From the NCBI GenBank assembly GCA_031264975.1, contig JAISDH010000159.1, forward strand, positions 1 to 15,110: 15,110 nt of DNA. The letters are read 5' to 3'. A model generated the notes under the pieces. It saw only the letters and a list, made by a program, of their open reading frames with translations, had not been told where the DNA came from and searched no databases. The DNA comes from Bacteroidales bacterium (GTDB lineage Bacteria > Bacteroidota > Bacteroidia > Bacteroidales > WCHB1-69). Positions 6,552-14,277 of the stretch are shown one piece after another; positions within the stretch are counted from its first letter, which is position 1; each line of letters opens with the position of its first letter. Position numbers and translations under genes: made by a program.

Positions 6552-8823
6552 TGCCTGGTTTTTCTTTCTCGTAAAATACTTCCGGCTCTCCTATTATATT
6601 TCCTTCAACTATAGGAATTCTGTATATCTCACGAGCATTCATAATTTGATAAGTTACCTTTGAAAAAGTGTTAGTCCAAAGTTTATTAGCTTTGCGATAA
6701 GTAGTATATTCAACTTCCAATGGTTCCAATTCGTTTTCAATTTCCGCTCCGGTAGTACTAATTCCCGCTTTTTCAACTTCGGCAAGTGGCACTTGATAAT
6801 CAAAGCGAGCTTTAACCAAATCTTTAATCTCTTCTTCCATTTGCGTTTCTATATCTTTCTGCTTTGCTTTTAATATTTTTTTTTCTTCGGTAGTTTTTCC
6901 TTTTTCAGAAAGTTGTTGTGCAATGGTATCTAAATCGGTTTTATATTTTGTTTCAATCTCTTTCTCTGCCTTCTTTTTAATAGAAGCATATTGTTTGGCT
7001 TCATCTTCCGTAAATTTCTTAAAAAACAGCAAACTGGGTTTTACAGTAGCACCAGAAGCAATAAATACGTCTTGCGGGATGGAAATAATAAGTAGTATTT
7101 TTGCTTTACTTTCAATAAATTCGCGTATTTTTTGTAGATTTGTATTGTTCAATACTCCTTCAGGTAACACAATCCCCACACGTCCTCCGGGCTTTAATAA
7201 ATTCACACATCGTTCAATAAATAATACTTCGGTAAGAGTACTCATTGAACCTGTTTTGTAAAGTGACAATATGGATTTGTTAATATTGTTATTTATTTGT
7301 CCCATCGCTTTGATATAATCATCCCCATAACGTTCGGTATATTCTGCAATACGGACTGCATCTTTGTATTTATCGGCCTCTGTTATTTTTAACGTCTTTT
7401 CAACATGCGAACCAAAAGGCGGATTAGTCAAAATTATATCGAAACGATTTTCAAAAATTCCATTTACATTTAACAATCCATCATTATGGTGTACTCCACC
7501 GTGTCCATCGCCGTGCATAATCATATTCATTTTTGCTGTGCGACTCATGCGAGGATTAGCATCCGTGCCATAAATACAATCGTACGAAAGTACTCGGAGC
7601 CTGCTTTTAGGATTATTAATATCCAATTCAGCATTGAGTTTAGAAAATAAATTATTTACTTGTAAATCAATTTCCTCTTTCTCTTTATCTGAAAGTTTTT
7701 CATACTCATCTGTATAGAATTGCGTTTTAATACGCTCCTTTTCTTTATGAATTTCCAGCTCGATTTTTTCGCGGACATATTCAAATGCTTTAATCAAAAA
7801 ACCACCGCTACCACAACAAGGATCACAAATTTTTTCTCCTTCTTCAGGGTCAAGTACTTTTGTCATAAAATTGACAATGGTTCGAGGAGTAAAAAATTGC
7901 CCTAATTCACCCCGAAACGTTTTCCCCAAAAATTGTTCGAAAGCAATACCCTTTACATCATCTGAGGTTGTAGAAAGATTATAAATTTGTAGTTCTTCCA
8001 CAATTGCTTCAAAACTATTTTCTCTTATTTTCAGCATGTCGTTTTGGTCAAAAAGGTCATCGTTTTTGAAATCATATTTAGTTTGTTCAAATAAGAATTG
8101 ATAAAACTCTGAACCATCTTTTGGTTTGTATTGATTATAACTTTCCCGTGCTTTTTTAAATTCATCTTTTGAGAAAATCTGTGCTTCGCTATTACTGCGT
8201 TCGTAACGGATTTTGATAAACAAAATTTTACTTATTTCATCAAAAGCTGCTTCGGGCGAAAGTTTGTCATTATTACGGATAATGTTATGACATTTGAATA
8301 ACAATTTTGAAAACTCATCACGTGTAAAAACTTTAGTTTGCTTCAATAATTCATCTACTTTCTTTGCATTATTGGCTATTGTGGCCTTAGGAATATCAAT
8401 AATCTCTTCTAACCGTTTGGGCATTTTCCCTTTAATTACACGAAATATACGAGTTTCCTTTAAATTACTTGTTACAAAAAAATCAGCGCCCGCCCATGAC
8501 GCATAGTTATATCCTTGAAAATAATCATCTTCGCGAATAGTTATATGTTCCGCTTTACATTCGACTACAATAAATGCATTATTGTCTTCGTTTTTATCTT
8601 TTGCATTACGCCAAACTACAATATCTGCCATCGCTCGCCCCTGTCCTCGTTGCGAATTACTTACTTGAATTTCCTGACCTATTTGGTCAAGAGAATAACC
8701 GTAATTGTTAACCAAACGACAAATGTATTCTTGCCTTACCTTTTCCTCTGGCTTTAACATCAACCATTTGTTCTTCAATGGTGCAAAGATTTTATTGTCT
8801 TTAATTTGAACTTCTAAGAACAT
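6535..8823 (-). CDS. hsdM: N6-adenine DNA methyltransferase (HsdM-like) fused to an HsdR N-terminal nuclease domain
   Basis: At 762 residues this is about 250 longer than a usual HsdM. Residues 20-140 match the HsdR N-terminal (HSDR_N_2) fold: EKVRQEYI at 27-34, then a PD-(D/E)xK-like site with D67 in MADIVVW and E88-x-K90 in VVECKAE. Residues about 160-300 fit the HsdM helical domain. The methyltransferase core follows: QFFTPR at 309-314, SAM-binding DPCCGSGGF at 334-342, and the catalytic NPPF at 467-470. A charged coiled coil lies near 605-670. The protein should methylate adenine at the site chosen by HsdS and, if the fused domain is active, also cut DNA. The R-M fusion plus separate S protein recalls BcgI-type (type IIB/IIC) enzymes. 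No HsdR translocase gene is present in the window. Confidence 0.9.
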   Translation of the reverse strand: MFLEVQIKDNKIFAPLKNKWLMLKPEEKVRQEYICRLVNNYGYSLDQIGQEIQVSNSQRGQGRAMADIVVWRNAKDKNEDNNAFIVVECKAEHITIREDDYFQGYNYASWAGADFFVTSNLKETRIFRVIKGKMPKRLEEIIDIPKATIANNAKKVDELLKQTKVFTRDEFSKLLFKCHNIIRNNDKLSPEAAFDEISKILFIKIRYERSNSEAQIFSKDEFKKARESYNQYKPKDGSEFYQFLFEQTKYDFKNDDLFDQNDMLKIRENSFEAIVEELQIYNLSTTSDDVKGIAFEQFLGKTFRGELGQFFTPRTIVNFMTKVLDPEEGEKICDPCCGSGGFLIKAFEYVREKIELEIHKEKERIKTQFYTDEYEKLSDKEKEEIDLQVNNLFSKLNAELDINNPKSRLRVLSYDCIYGTDANPRMSRTAKMNMIMHGDGHGGVHHNDGLLNVNGIFENRFDIILTNPPFGSHVEKTLKITEADKYKDAVRIAEYTERYGDDYIKAMGQINNNINKSILSLYKTGSMSTLTEVLFIERCVNLLKPGGRVGIVLPEGVLNNTNLQKIREFIESKAKILLIISIPQDVFIASGATVKPSLLFFKKFTEDEAKQYASIKKKAEKEIETKYKTDLDTIAQQLSEKGKTTEEKKILKAKQKDIETQMEEEIKDLVKARFDYQVPLAEVEKAGISTTGAEIENELEPLEVEYTTYRKANKLWTNTFSKVTYQIMNAREIYRIPIVEGNIIGEPEVFYEKEKPGNANRG

Positions 8824-8828
8824 ATATT

Positions 8829-9080
8829 TCAGATTAATTTGTTAATAACTATTTCTAAGCTATTTACTGCTACTTTCTCCTCTTTCACAAGTTCATAAAT
8901 CCGGTCAGATAGCCATAATGCCATTAATTCGTCAGGATTGGTTTCAAATAGCGTTACTAACTTTATGTTTTCATTTTTTGACTTGCAATTTTTCTGCAAA
9001 TATATAAAAAGAATTTGATTTGCCGAGCAAAGGAAATGATAGTATGGTAATTGAGGTGTAATTAAGCAATAACGCCAACC
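8829..9080 (-). other. Open frame between the IS110 remnant and the methyltransferase gene, possible gene remnant
   Basis: This frame runs on from the transposase remnant without a stop and ends in TGA 5 bp before the methyltransferase ATG. The part after the transposase homology is not recognisable. Its last stretch, beginning with the only in-frame ATG (residues M-A-L-W-L-S-D-R-I-Y-E-L, then a KEEK-rich helix, 31 residues in all), looks like a plausible helical peptide and might be translated as a leader coupled to the methyltransferase, or be the 3' stub of a gene truncated by the insertion. No function is proposed. Confidence 0.3.
8997..9031 (-). promoter_or_regulatory. Candidate promoter of the defence operon
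   Basis: On the - strand, TTTG (CAAA at 9028-9031) and TATATTTG (CAAATATA at 8997-9004) are separated by 23 nt, slightly longer than the usual 19-21 nt of the Bacteroidetes -33/-7 pair. Transcription would start near 8990, about 165 nt before the methyltransferase ATG, giving the operon its own promoter downstream of the insertion-sequence remnant. This is consensus matching only. Confidence 0.4.
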
Positions 9081-9290
9081 CCTGCCATCTACTATCTTTC
9101 GTTGATAATAATCCCTTATGTTCGGATTGTGCCTGACAGCACATTTTGCTGCCTGCGTAAGCAATACTTTGATTTGCTTATTCGCCAAGTGACTGACATG
9201 GGGACACGTTTTAATAGAAGTCCCGGACTGCTTCCTAAAGGGCGCCAAGCCGGAATAAAGCCGTAGACCCCCACCGCATTGACTTTCACA
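9081..9290 (-). pseudogene. IS110-family transposase, C-terminal remnant
   Basis: On the - strand, frame through 9248, the residues Y-S-G-L-A-P-F-R-K-Q-S-G-T-S-I-K followed by V-S-H-L-A-N-K-Q-I-K-V-L-L-T-Q-A-A and ending D-Y-Y-Q-R-K-I are the hallmark C-terminal (transposase_20) part of IS110/IS116 transposases, a family of DEDD site-specific transposases lacking normal terminal inverted repeats. The N-terminal catalytic half is absent, homology fades upstream of about 9265, and the natural C-terminus (normally 20-30 more residues) is replaced by unrelated sequence after about 9081. The gene is thus broken at both ends. There is no ATG; only a TTG (9246-9248) could start the frame. Confidence 0.8.
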
Positions 9291-9608
9291 GCCAAACTTC
9301 TATTGGCAAATTGGCACTGCGATTATAAGGTAATGATGCAAAACCTACCATGCGATTTTTTATCTAATTTATTTTATGTTATATATAACGTAAATAACCC
9401 ATTAAATCACTGAATTTGTGAGATTATTAAAAATGAGCGCAATATAGAGATGGTGGGGCTGAGCAGGCACTACAAATATATTACTTTATGCCGATTAGTG
9501 TCAAAACTGAAAGTATTTGAATCAAAATCGAAAGGCATATTTAAATATAATTAACATACATTTGTAGCCAACTTTAAGACCGAGTCTTTAACTAACATAA
9601 AATAAACT
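9291..9608. other. Intergenic region between the defence operon remnant and the rhamnosidase gene
   Basis: No gene is supported here. The sequence is AT-rich from about 9355 on, with short perfect palindromes at 9378-9389 (GTTATATATAAC) and 9537-9548 (ATATTTAAATAT). The segment at 9300-9355 may hold more degenerate insertion-sequence DNA, as it joins the transposase remnant without a visible boundary. The right end should contain the rhamnosidase promoter. Confidence 0.5.
9557..9564 (+). promoter_or_regulatory. Candidate -7 element for the rhamnosidase gene
   Basis: TACATTTG matches the Bacteroidetes -7 consensus TAnnTTTG exactly and lies 45 bp before the ATG at 9609 and 60 bp before the TTG at 9624. 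No TTTG is found at the right distance upstream, so the promoter would be weak or activator-dependent; a 12-bp palindrome (9537-9548) sits 8 bp upstream. Confidence 0.4.
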
Positions 9609-9623
9609 ATGAAAATCTAACCC

Positions 9624-12347
9624 TTGAAAAAATTATCTGTATATATTGGCACATTGGCACTTATGCTTGCTTGCGCCGTGGCTTATGCGGCGGAGCCTTA
9701 CGGGTTGACCTGCGAATACCAGGCTAATCCGCTTGGCATTGATATGGCGCAACCTGTTCTTGGCTGGAAACTGTCATCCGGTGAACGTAATCAATATCAA
9801 ACGGCTTACGAACTGGTTGTCGCCCTGGCGGAAAAGGATTTGGAACAGGGCAAAAACCTCGTCTGGAAAAGCGGGAAAGTCGTTTCCGGGCAGTGTTTCA
9901 ACATTCCGTATGGCGGGAAATGTCTTCGACCGTTTACGCGTTATTACTGGCAGGTGAAAATATACGACCGCGACGGCAAAGCGTCCAGTTGGAGCCCGGC
10001 GGCATACTGGGAAACAGCCATGCTGTCGCTCGCCGACTGGAAAGCGCAGTGGATAGGCGACGGAAGCGTTGCGCCGCAGGACGAAGCGGATTTCTACAAA
10101 GACGATCCGGCGCCGCTTTTCCGGAAAGTTTTTAATACGAAAAAAGACCTCGTTCAAGCGCGCCTCTACATTACCGGACTTGGATATTACGAAGCGAGTG
10201 TAAACGGCAAACCCGTTGACGACCGGAGGTTAGACCCGGGTTGGACAAATTACGGAAAACAGATCCTGTACAGCGTCTTCGATATTACATCCTTAGTGCG
10301 CCCGGGCGACAATGCTGTCGGTGTAATGTTGGGCAACGGCTTTTTCAATCCTTTGCCGATGCGAATCTTCAAGCAATTGCGGGATTACTTGTATATCGGC
10401 CGGCCGTGTTTCATGGCGCAGCTCAAACTTTCGTTCGCCGACGGCACGGAAGAATGGATCGTAACCGACGAAACATGGAAAACAGCCAATGGCCCCATTC
10501 TCCGTAACAACGTGTACCTGGGTGAACATTACGACGCCCGCAGGGAACTGAATGGATGGGACAACACCGGATTTGACGACAGCAACTGGAGTCCGTCCGT
10601 GAAAGTCGCTCCTCCTCCGGGCACGCTGACGGCGCAGATGCAACCGCCCATACGTGTCACAAAAGTGTTGAAGCCAGCAAGAATGACGGAAACCCGACCC
10701 GGAACGTTTGTCTTTGACATGGGACAGAATATGGGCGGTGTGATACGCCTTAAAGTGCAGGGCGCGCGAGGGACGCGTGTCAAAATCCGCTACGGCGAAG
10801 ACGTCTATTCCGACGGCAGCCTGAACGTGATGACTTCGGTGGCAGGACAGCAGAAAAAGGTGTGGAACGCCGACTGGTCGGCTCCAGGACAACCGCCCAT
10901 CGCTTGGCAAGAAGATAGCTATATACTGAAAGGCGAAGGTGAAGAAATCTGGTCGCCACACTTTACTTTTCACGGATTCCGCTATGTGGAAGTTACCGGC
11001 TGGCCGGGACGTCCGGATCTGAACAGTATGGAGGCCTTGCGCATGAACGCCGACTTGCCCCGCACAGGTGCTTTTGAATGTTCCAATCTGCTGCTCAATC
11101 AATTGGATATGGTGCTAAACAATACCTTTTTAAGCAACGTGTTCAGTGTGCAGTCCGACTGCCCGGCACGTGAAAAATTCGGTTATGGCGGCGATATCGT
11201 CGCTACGGCACGCACGTTCTGCTGGTTCTACGACATGTCGAACTTCTACCATAAGGTGCTCCGGGACTTTGCCGACGACCAGCGCCCGCTCGGAGGATTT
11301 ACCGAAACGGCGCCTTTCAACGGAATTGCCGACGCCGGTCTCGGCGACGATTCCGGTCCCATTGGCTGGCAACTCGCTTTTGCTTTCCTCCAAAAACAAC
11401 GCTACGAATATTACGGCGATACCCGGACAATCCGGGCCTATTATCCCGCCCTGCGGCGACAGGTCGAGTTCCTGCGTACAAAAGCGCAAAACCACATTAT
11501 CGACAAGTGTATCAACGACCACGAAAGCCTCGAACCGCGTATTCCCGAACTGTTTGCTACGGCGCATTACTACCATCATGTTACACTATTGGCCGAATTT
11601 GCGGGGCTTATTAAACAAGTAAACGACGAAAAAGCCTATACCGCTCTCGCCGGCGACATCAAAGACGCGTTTATCGGACGCTTCGTAAAAACCGGCACAG
11701 GCGAAGTGGGTAATCACACCCAGGTGGCGCAGGCTTTCGCACTTTTTTATGATTTGCTGCCCGATAACGAAAGGGAAAAAGCCTTTCAGGTTTTGTTGCA
11801 GGAAATAGAAAAACGCGACGGACACATCGCCACCGGCATATTCGGTACGCCGTTGGTGCTGGATGCGCTTGCTCGCCATGAACGCAACGATATTGCTTAC
11901 AAAATGGTGACGAAAGAAGATTTTCCCGGATGGGGACACATGATACGGTCGGGTGCAACTACACTCTGGGAAACGTGGCAATACTCCGACAACGTATATT
12001 CACAAAATCACCCGATGTTCGGCAGCGTGGGCGAATGGATGTATCAAAGTCTTCTCGGAATAAATACCGGTGCGCTGGCGTTCCGTAAAATCATCCTGCG
12101 CCCGCAGCCGGCAGGCGACCTTACATTCGCATCGGGAAGCTACGAATCGCTGTGGGGAACGATCGAATCGTCGTGGAAACTGGAAGACAACCGCTTTTCG
12201 TATGATATTGCCGTTCCTCCGGGAACGGTCACCGAAAGCGGTAAGCCGGTGACCGGCAGCGGCGACATACACTTTTTGAGAAAAGAAAACAACCGCATGG
12301 TTTACGAGGTGCGGTCGGGGAAATACACTTTTTTAATCAACAATTAA
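9624..12347 (+). CDS. Secreted GH78 alpha-L-rhamnosidase
   Basis: A 907-residue enzyme releasing terminal alpha-L-rhamnose from glycans. Residues 1-22 form a signal peptide (KK, hydrophobic core, A-Y-A), so it acts in the periplasm or at the surface. An N-terminal beta domain is followed by the Bac_rhamnosid_N carbohydrate-binding-like domain (GLGYYEASVNG and D-P-G-W near 184-210), a second beta domain, and the (alpha/alpha)6 catalytic barrel from about 470. D512, E517 and D524 in DCPAREKFGYGGD match the spacing of D567/E572/D579 of Bacillus RhaB, and E783 in LWETW matches the general base region (E841). A C-terminal beta domain closes the protein. The length is normal for GH78. The start is doubtful: an in-frame TAA (9618-9620) forces a TTG start at 9624 or an ATG at M14, which would spoil the signal peptide. 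Its GC-rich codons differ from the AT-rich defence genes. Confidence 0.93.
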   Translation: MKKLSVYIGTLALMLACAVAYAAEPYGLTCEYQANPLGIDMAQPVLGWKLSSGERNQYQTAYELVVALAEKDLEQGKNLVWKSGKVVSGQCFNIPYGGKCLRPFTRYYWQVKIYDRDGKASSWSPAAYWETAMLSLADWKAQWIGDGSVAPQDEADFYKDDPAPLFRKVFNTKKDLVQARLYITGLGYYEASVNGKPVDDRRLDPGWTNYGKQILYSVFDITSLVRPGDNAVGVMLGNGFFNPLPMRIFKQLRDYLYIGRPCFMAQLKLSFADGTEEWIVTDETWKTANGPILRNNVYLGEHYDARRELNGWDNTGFDDSNWSPSVKVAPPPGTLTAQMQPPIRVTKVLKPARMTETRPGTFVFDMGQNMGGVIRLKVQGARGTRVKIRYGEDVYSDGSLNVMTSVAGQQKKVWNADWSAPGQPPIAWQEDSYILKGEGEEIWSPHFTFHGFRYVEVTGWPGRPDLNSMEALRMNADLPRTGAFECSNLLLNQLDMVLNNTFLSNVFSVQSDCPAREKFGYGGDIVATARTFCWFYDMSNFYHKVLRDFADDQRPLGGFTETAPFNGIADAGLGDDSGPIGWQLAFAFLQKQRYEYYGDTRTIRAYYPALRRQVEFLRTKAQNHIIDKCINDHESLEPRIPELFATAHYYHHVTLLAEFAGLIKQVNDEKAYTALAGDIKDAFIGRFVKTGTGEVGNHTQVAQAFALFYDLLPDNEREKAFQVLLQEIEKRDGHIATGIFGTPLVLDALARHERNDIAYKMVTKEDFPGWGHMIRSGATTLWETWQYSDNVYSQNHPMFGSVGEWMYQSLLGINTGALAFRKIILRPQPAGDLTFASGSYESLWGTIESSWKLEDNRFSYDIAVPPGTVTESGKPVTGSGDIHFLRKENNRMVYEVRSGKYTFLINN

Positions 12348-12651
12348 ACCCCACGAGCAAAGGTGTATCTTCCGGTTATATGTCCTGAAAACGCATCGAA
12401 GAAACACGCAAAATATATTCCATATTGGGCGCCAATTGCAGGCTCAAGGTTGATTTTCCGATACCCGGCTCGCTGTGCCGGCTCCTTACTCACCAGCTCT
12501 TCGACAAACGTGTTCCATTCGCTGCAAGAGGGGGCAGCTTCAATCCCCTAAAAACAACTTTTAGAATTTTTAACAAAAAAGAAGGGTATATATTTCGTTT
12601 TTTACACACTATACAGTGTTATCCTTATATTATTAGAAAGTTAATGTCGGC
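12348..12651. other. Intergenic region between rhamnosidase and sigma factor genes
   Basis: No intact gene is visible. Most of the left two-thirds is a decayed radA fragment on the - strand (about 12378-12540). The AT-rich right end should hold the sigma factor promoter: TATATTTC at 12589-12596 is one mismatch from TAnnTTTG, and a small inverted repeat (ACACT-ATAC-AGTGT, 12606-12619) lies about 33 bp before the sigma factor ATG. Neither element is firm. Confidence 0.5.
12378..12540 (-). pseudogene. radA: Remnant of the DNA repair gene radA
   Basis: Read on the - strand, 12482-12535 encodes A-P-S-C-S-E-W-N-T-F-V-E-E-L-V-S-K-E, which corresponds to the end of the RadA N-terminal zinc finger (CPSCGEWNTxVEE). 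A second frame at 12400-12474 encodes S-E-P-G-I-G-K-S-T-L-S-L-Q-L-A-P then M-E-Y-I-L-R-V-S, which is the RadA Walker A region (GGEPGIGKSTLxLQ ... LYVS). In intact RadA about 60-70 residues separate these blocks; here they are about 8 bp apart and in different frames, and the rest of the protein is missing. The remnant therefore has an internal deletion, a frameshift and both ends lost. RadA normally processes branched recombination intermediates. Confidence 0.75.
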
Positions 12652-13197
12652 ATGTATATAATACTTGATCTTGAGGATAAGGATTTTCTGAAAGACCTTT
12701 ATAAAAAACACATAAAGGCTTTATATTCTTATGGCTTATCATGCTATCCTCATCAAGACATCGTTGAAGATGCTATTCACGATGTGCTGATTGATATTTA
12801 CCAGCATAAAGAAAAACTCAATAAAGTTCGCAATTTGCAACTTTATCTTATGGCCGCCGTCCGCTACACCATCTATTCAAGATTGGGGAAAGACAGGTCA
12901 TCAACTAAATTTGAAAAAGAATGGGAAGATTTTTTCGAAAGGGATGTGCAGGAAATCTATATTGAACAGGAAGAACAAGAAGAAGAAATAGGTAAAATAA
13001 AGGTTGTTAATGAATTATTGTTACGATTGACCGCTCATCAAAGGGAAATCCTGCATCTGCGTTTTTCAGAAGGGCTGTCGTTTAATGAAATCGCCGAACT
13101 GATGCAAATCAACCGGCAATCTGTCCAAAACCAATGCCAACGGATAAAAGAGAAACTCAATAAACTCGGAAAAGAAAATTTCAAGGAAATAAAATAA
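12652..13197 (+). CDS. ECF-type RNA polymerase sigma factor
   Basis: A 181-residue sigma-70 family protein with region 2 at about 16-80 (L-Y-K-K-H-I-K-A-L-Y-S-Y-G, then D-I-V-E-D-A-I-H-D-V-L-I-D-I-Y) and region 4 at about 118-170 (L-T-A-H-Q-R-E-I-L-H-L-R-F-S-E-G-L-S, helix-turn-helix N-E-I-A-E-L-M-Q-I-N-R-Q-S-V-Q-N). Region 3 is absent, as in ECF factors. A glutamate-rich linker (about 101-113) joins the regions. It lies 4 bp before the FecR gene, so the FecR protein is the likely anti-sigma partner. In Bacteroidetes such pairs switch on an adjacent SusC/SusD glycan-uptake locus. The start codon follows a plain AT-rich leader. Confidence 0.92.
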   Translation: MYIILDLEDKDFLKDLYKKHIKALYSYGLSCYPHQDIVEDAIHDVLIDIYQHKEKLNKVRNLQLYLMAAVRYTIYSRLGKDRSSTKFEKEWEDFFERDVQEIYIEQEEQEEEIGKIKVVNELLLRLTAHQREILHLRFSEGLSFNEIAELMQINRQSVQNQCQRIKEKLNKLGKENFKEIK

Positions 13198-13201
13198 TAC
13201 C

Positions 13202-14248
13202 ATGAGAGAGGAGTATTCATATTATAAACCTGAGGTGCTTGCCGACCGCATAGAAGCGCTTTGGGAAAGAATAGCCGCCAGTTGCAACGCCTGCGACCGG
13301 CAAAATGAGAAACAGGAACGCAGAAAAAAATTGTTAAAACGGATCTATAAATATGTGGCCACAGCAGCTTGTTTTGCCGTCCTCATTACTTTTTCTTTCT
13401 ATTTTACCAGACGGGAGGAAGCAAAGCCCAAAGAAACGGATTATGCACAATACAAAGTTATCAACCATCAGCAGGCACCCTCCAAAATTGTGATCATGGC
13501 GGAAGACAACCATGTGAACATTACGGATGAAAATCCGGAAATCAACTATGACCGGAAAGGAATATTAAGCGTCAATGATAAAATTGTAAAGGAAGAACAC
13601 CCGGAAAATCCATCCATGAACCAATTATGCGTTCCTTTCGGCAAAAGGGCGCAACTGAAACTTTCCGACGGCAGTAAATTATGGGTAAACACAGGTACAA
13701 CCGTAATTTATCCCAATGTTTTTTCCGGCGGCAAGCGGGAGATTTATGTGGACGGGGAAATATATGCAGACGTGGCGCCGGACACAGGCAAGCCGTTTAT
13801 TGTAAAATCAGACGGTTTGGAAATCGTTGTACATGGCACCGGATTTAACTTGTCAGCTTATAAAAAGGATGATATGCAACAGGTTGTGCTGGTAAATGGC
13901 TCCGTCAAGGTAAAATCGAACGGGAACACCGTACAAATGTCCCCCAACCAGGTATATACCCATACAGGACAAGAAAGTTCCCTCAAAGCCGTTCATGATA
14001 CGGAAACCTATACTTCCTGGCGAAGCGGCATATATATCTTTGAAAACGAACCCATAGAAAATGTTTTTTTCAAGCTGTCCCGGTATTACAATGTTACCAT
14101 GATTATTCCGGAAGAAATTTCCGGCATTGTATGCTACGGAAAACTGGAATTAAAAGAAGAACTTTCCGTATTGCTGTCAGGACTGATGCAAATCGCTTCA
14201 TTCAACTTCGTGATAAAAGACAATCAATATATCATACAGTTTAGATAA
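13202..14248 (+). CDS. FecR-family anti-sigma factor, inner membrane
   Basis: The 348-residue protein has a cytosolic N-terminal part (1-49) that would bind the sigma factor, one membrane segment at about 50-68 preceded by basic residues, and a periplasmic remainder. The FecR domain spans about 145-220 (F-G-K-R-A-Q-L-K-L-S-D-G-S-K-L-W-V-N, D-G-E-I-Y-A-D-V, H-G-T-G-F-N). The C-terminal DUF4974 domain begins near W273 (S-W-R-S-G-I-Y-I-F-E-N-E-P-I-E-N-V-F-F-K) and would contact the receptor's STN domain. It holds the sigma factor inactive until the receptor binds its ligand. It starts 4 bp after the sigma factor stop and ends 29 bp before the receptor gene. Confidence 0.93.
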   Translation: MREEYSYYKPEVLADRIEALWERIAASCNACDRQNEKQERRKKLLKRIYKYVATAACFAVLITFSFYFTRREEAKPKETDYAQYKVINHQQAPSKIVIMAEDNHVNITDENPEINYDRKGILSVNDKIVKEEHPENPSMNQLCVPFGKRAQLKLSDGSKLWVNTGTTVIYPNVFSGGKREIYVDGEIYADVAPDTGKPFIVKSDGLEIVVHGTGFNLSAYKKDDMQQVVLVNGSVKVKSNGNTVQMSPNQVYTHTGQESSLKAVHDTETYTSWRSGIYIFENEPIENVFFKLSRYYNVTMIIPEEISGIVCYGKLELKEELSVLLSGLMQIASFNFVIKDNQYIIQFR

Positions 14249-14277
14249 GCGCCATTTTTTAACCTAAAAAAAAATTT

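Noticed and set aside
9378..9389. Perfect 12-bp palindrome GTTATATATAAC
   Set aside because: Short AT palindromes arise often by chance in such AT-rich DNA, and it is not placed near a start codon or promoter element.
10293..11102. Long - strand open frame (269 codons) inside the rhamnosidase gene
   Set aside because: It is antisense to a well-supported GH78 gene with conserved catalytic residues, shows no domain pattern, and such frames are common opposite GC-rich genes.
11130..11622. Overlapping open frames on both strands over the GH78 catalytic region
   Set aside because: Both lie over the DCPARE-containing catalytic barrel and have low-complexity, unfamily-like residues; they are shadows.
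12363..12661. + strand open frames of 62 and 78 codons between rhamnosidase and sigma factor
   Set aside because: They cover the - strand radA remnant and have no recognisable features; the homology is on the other strand.
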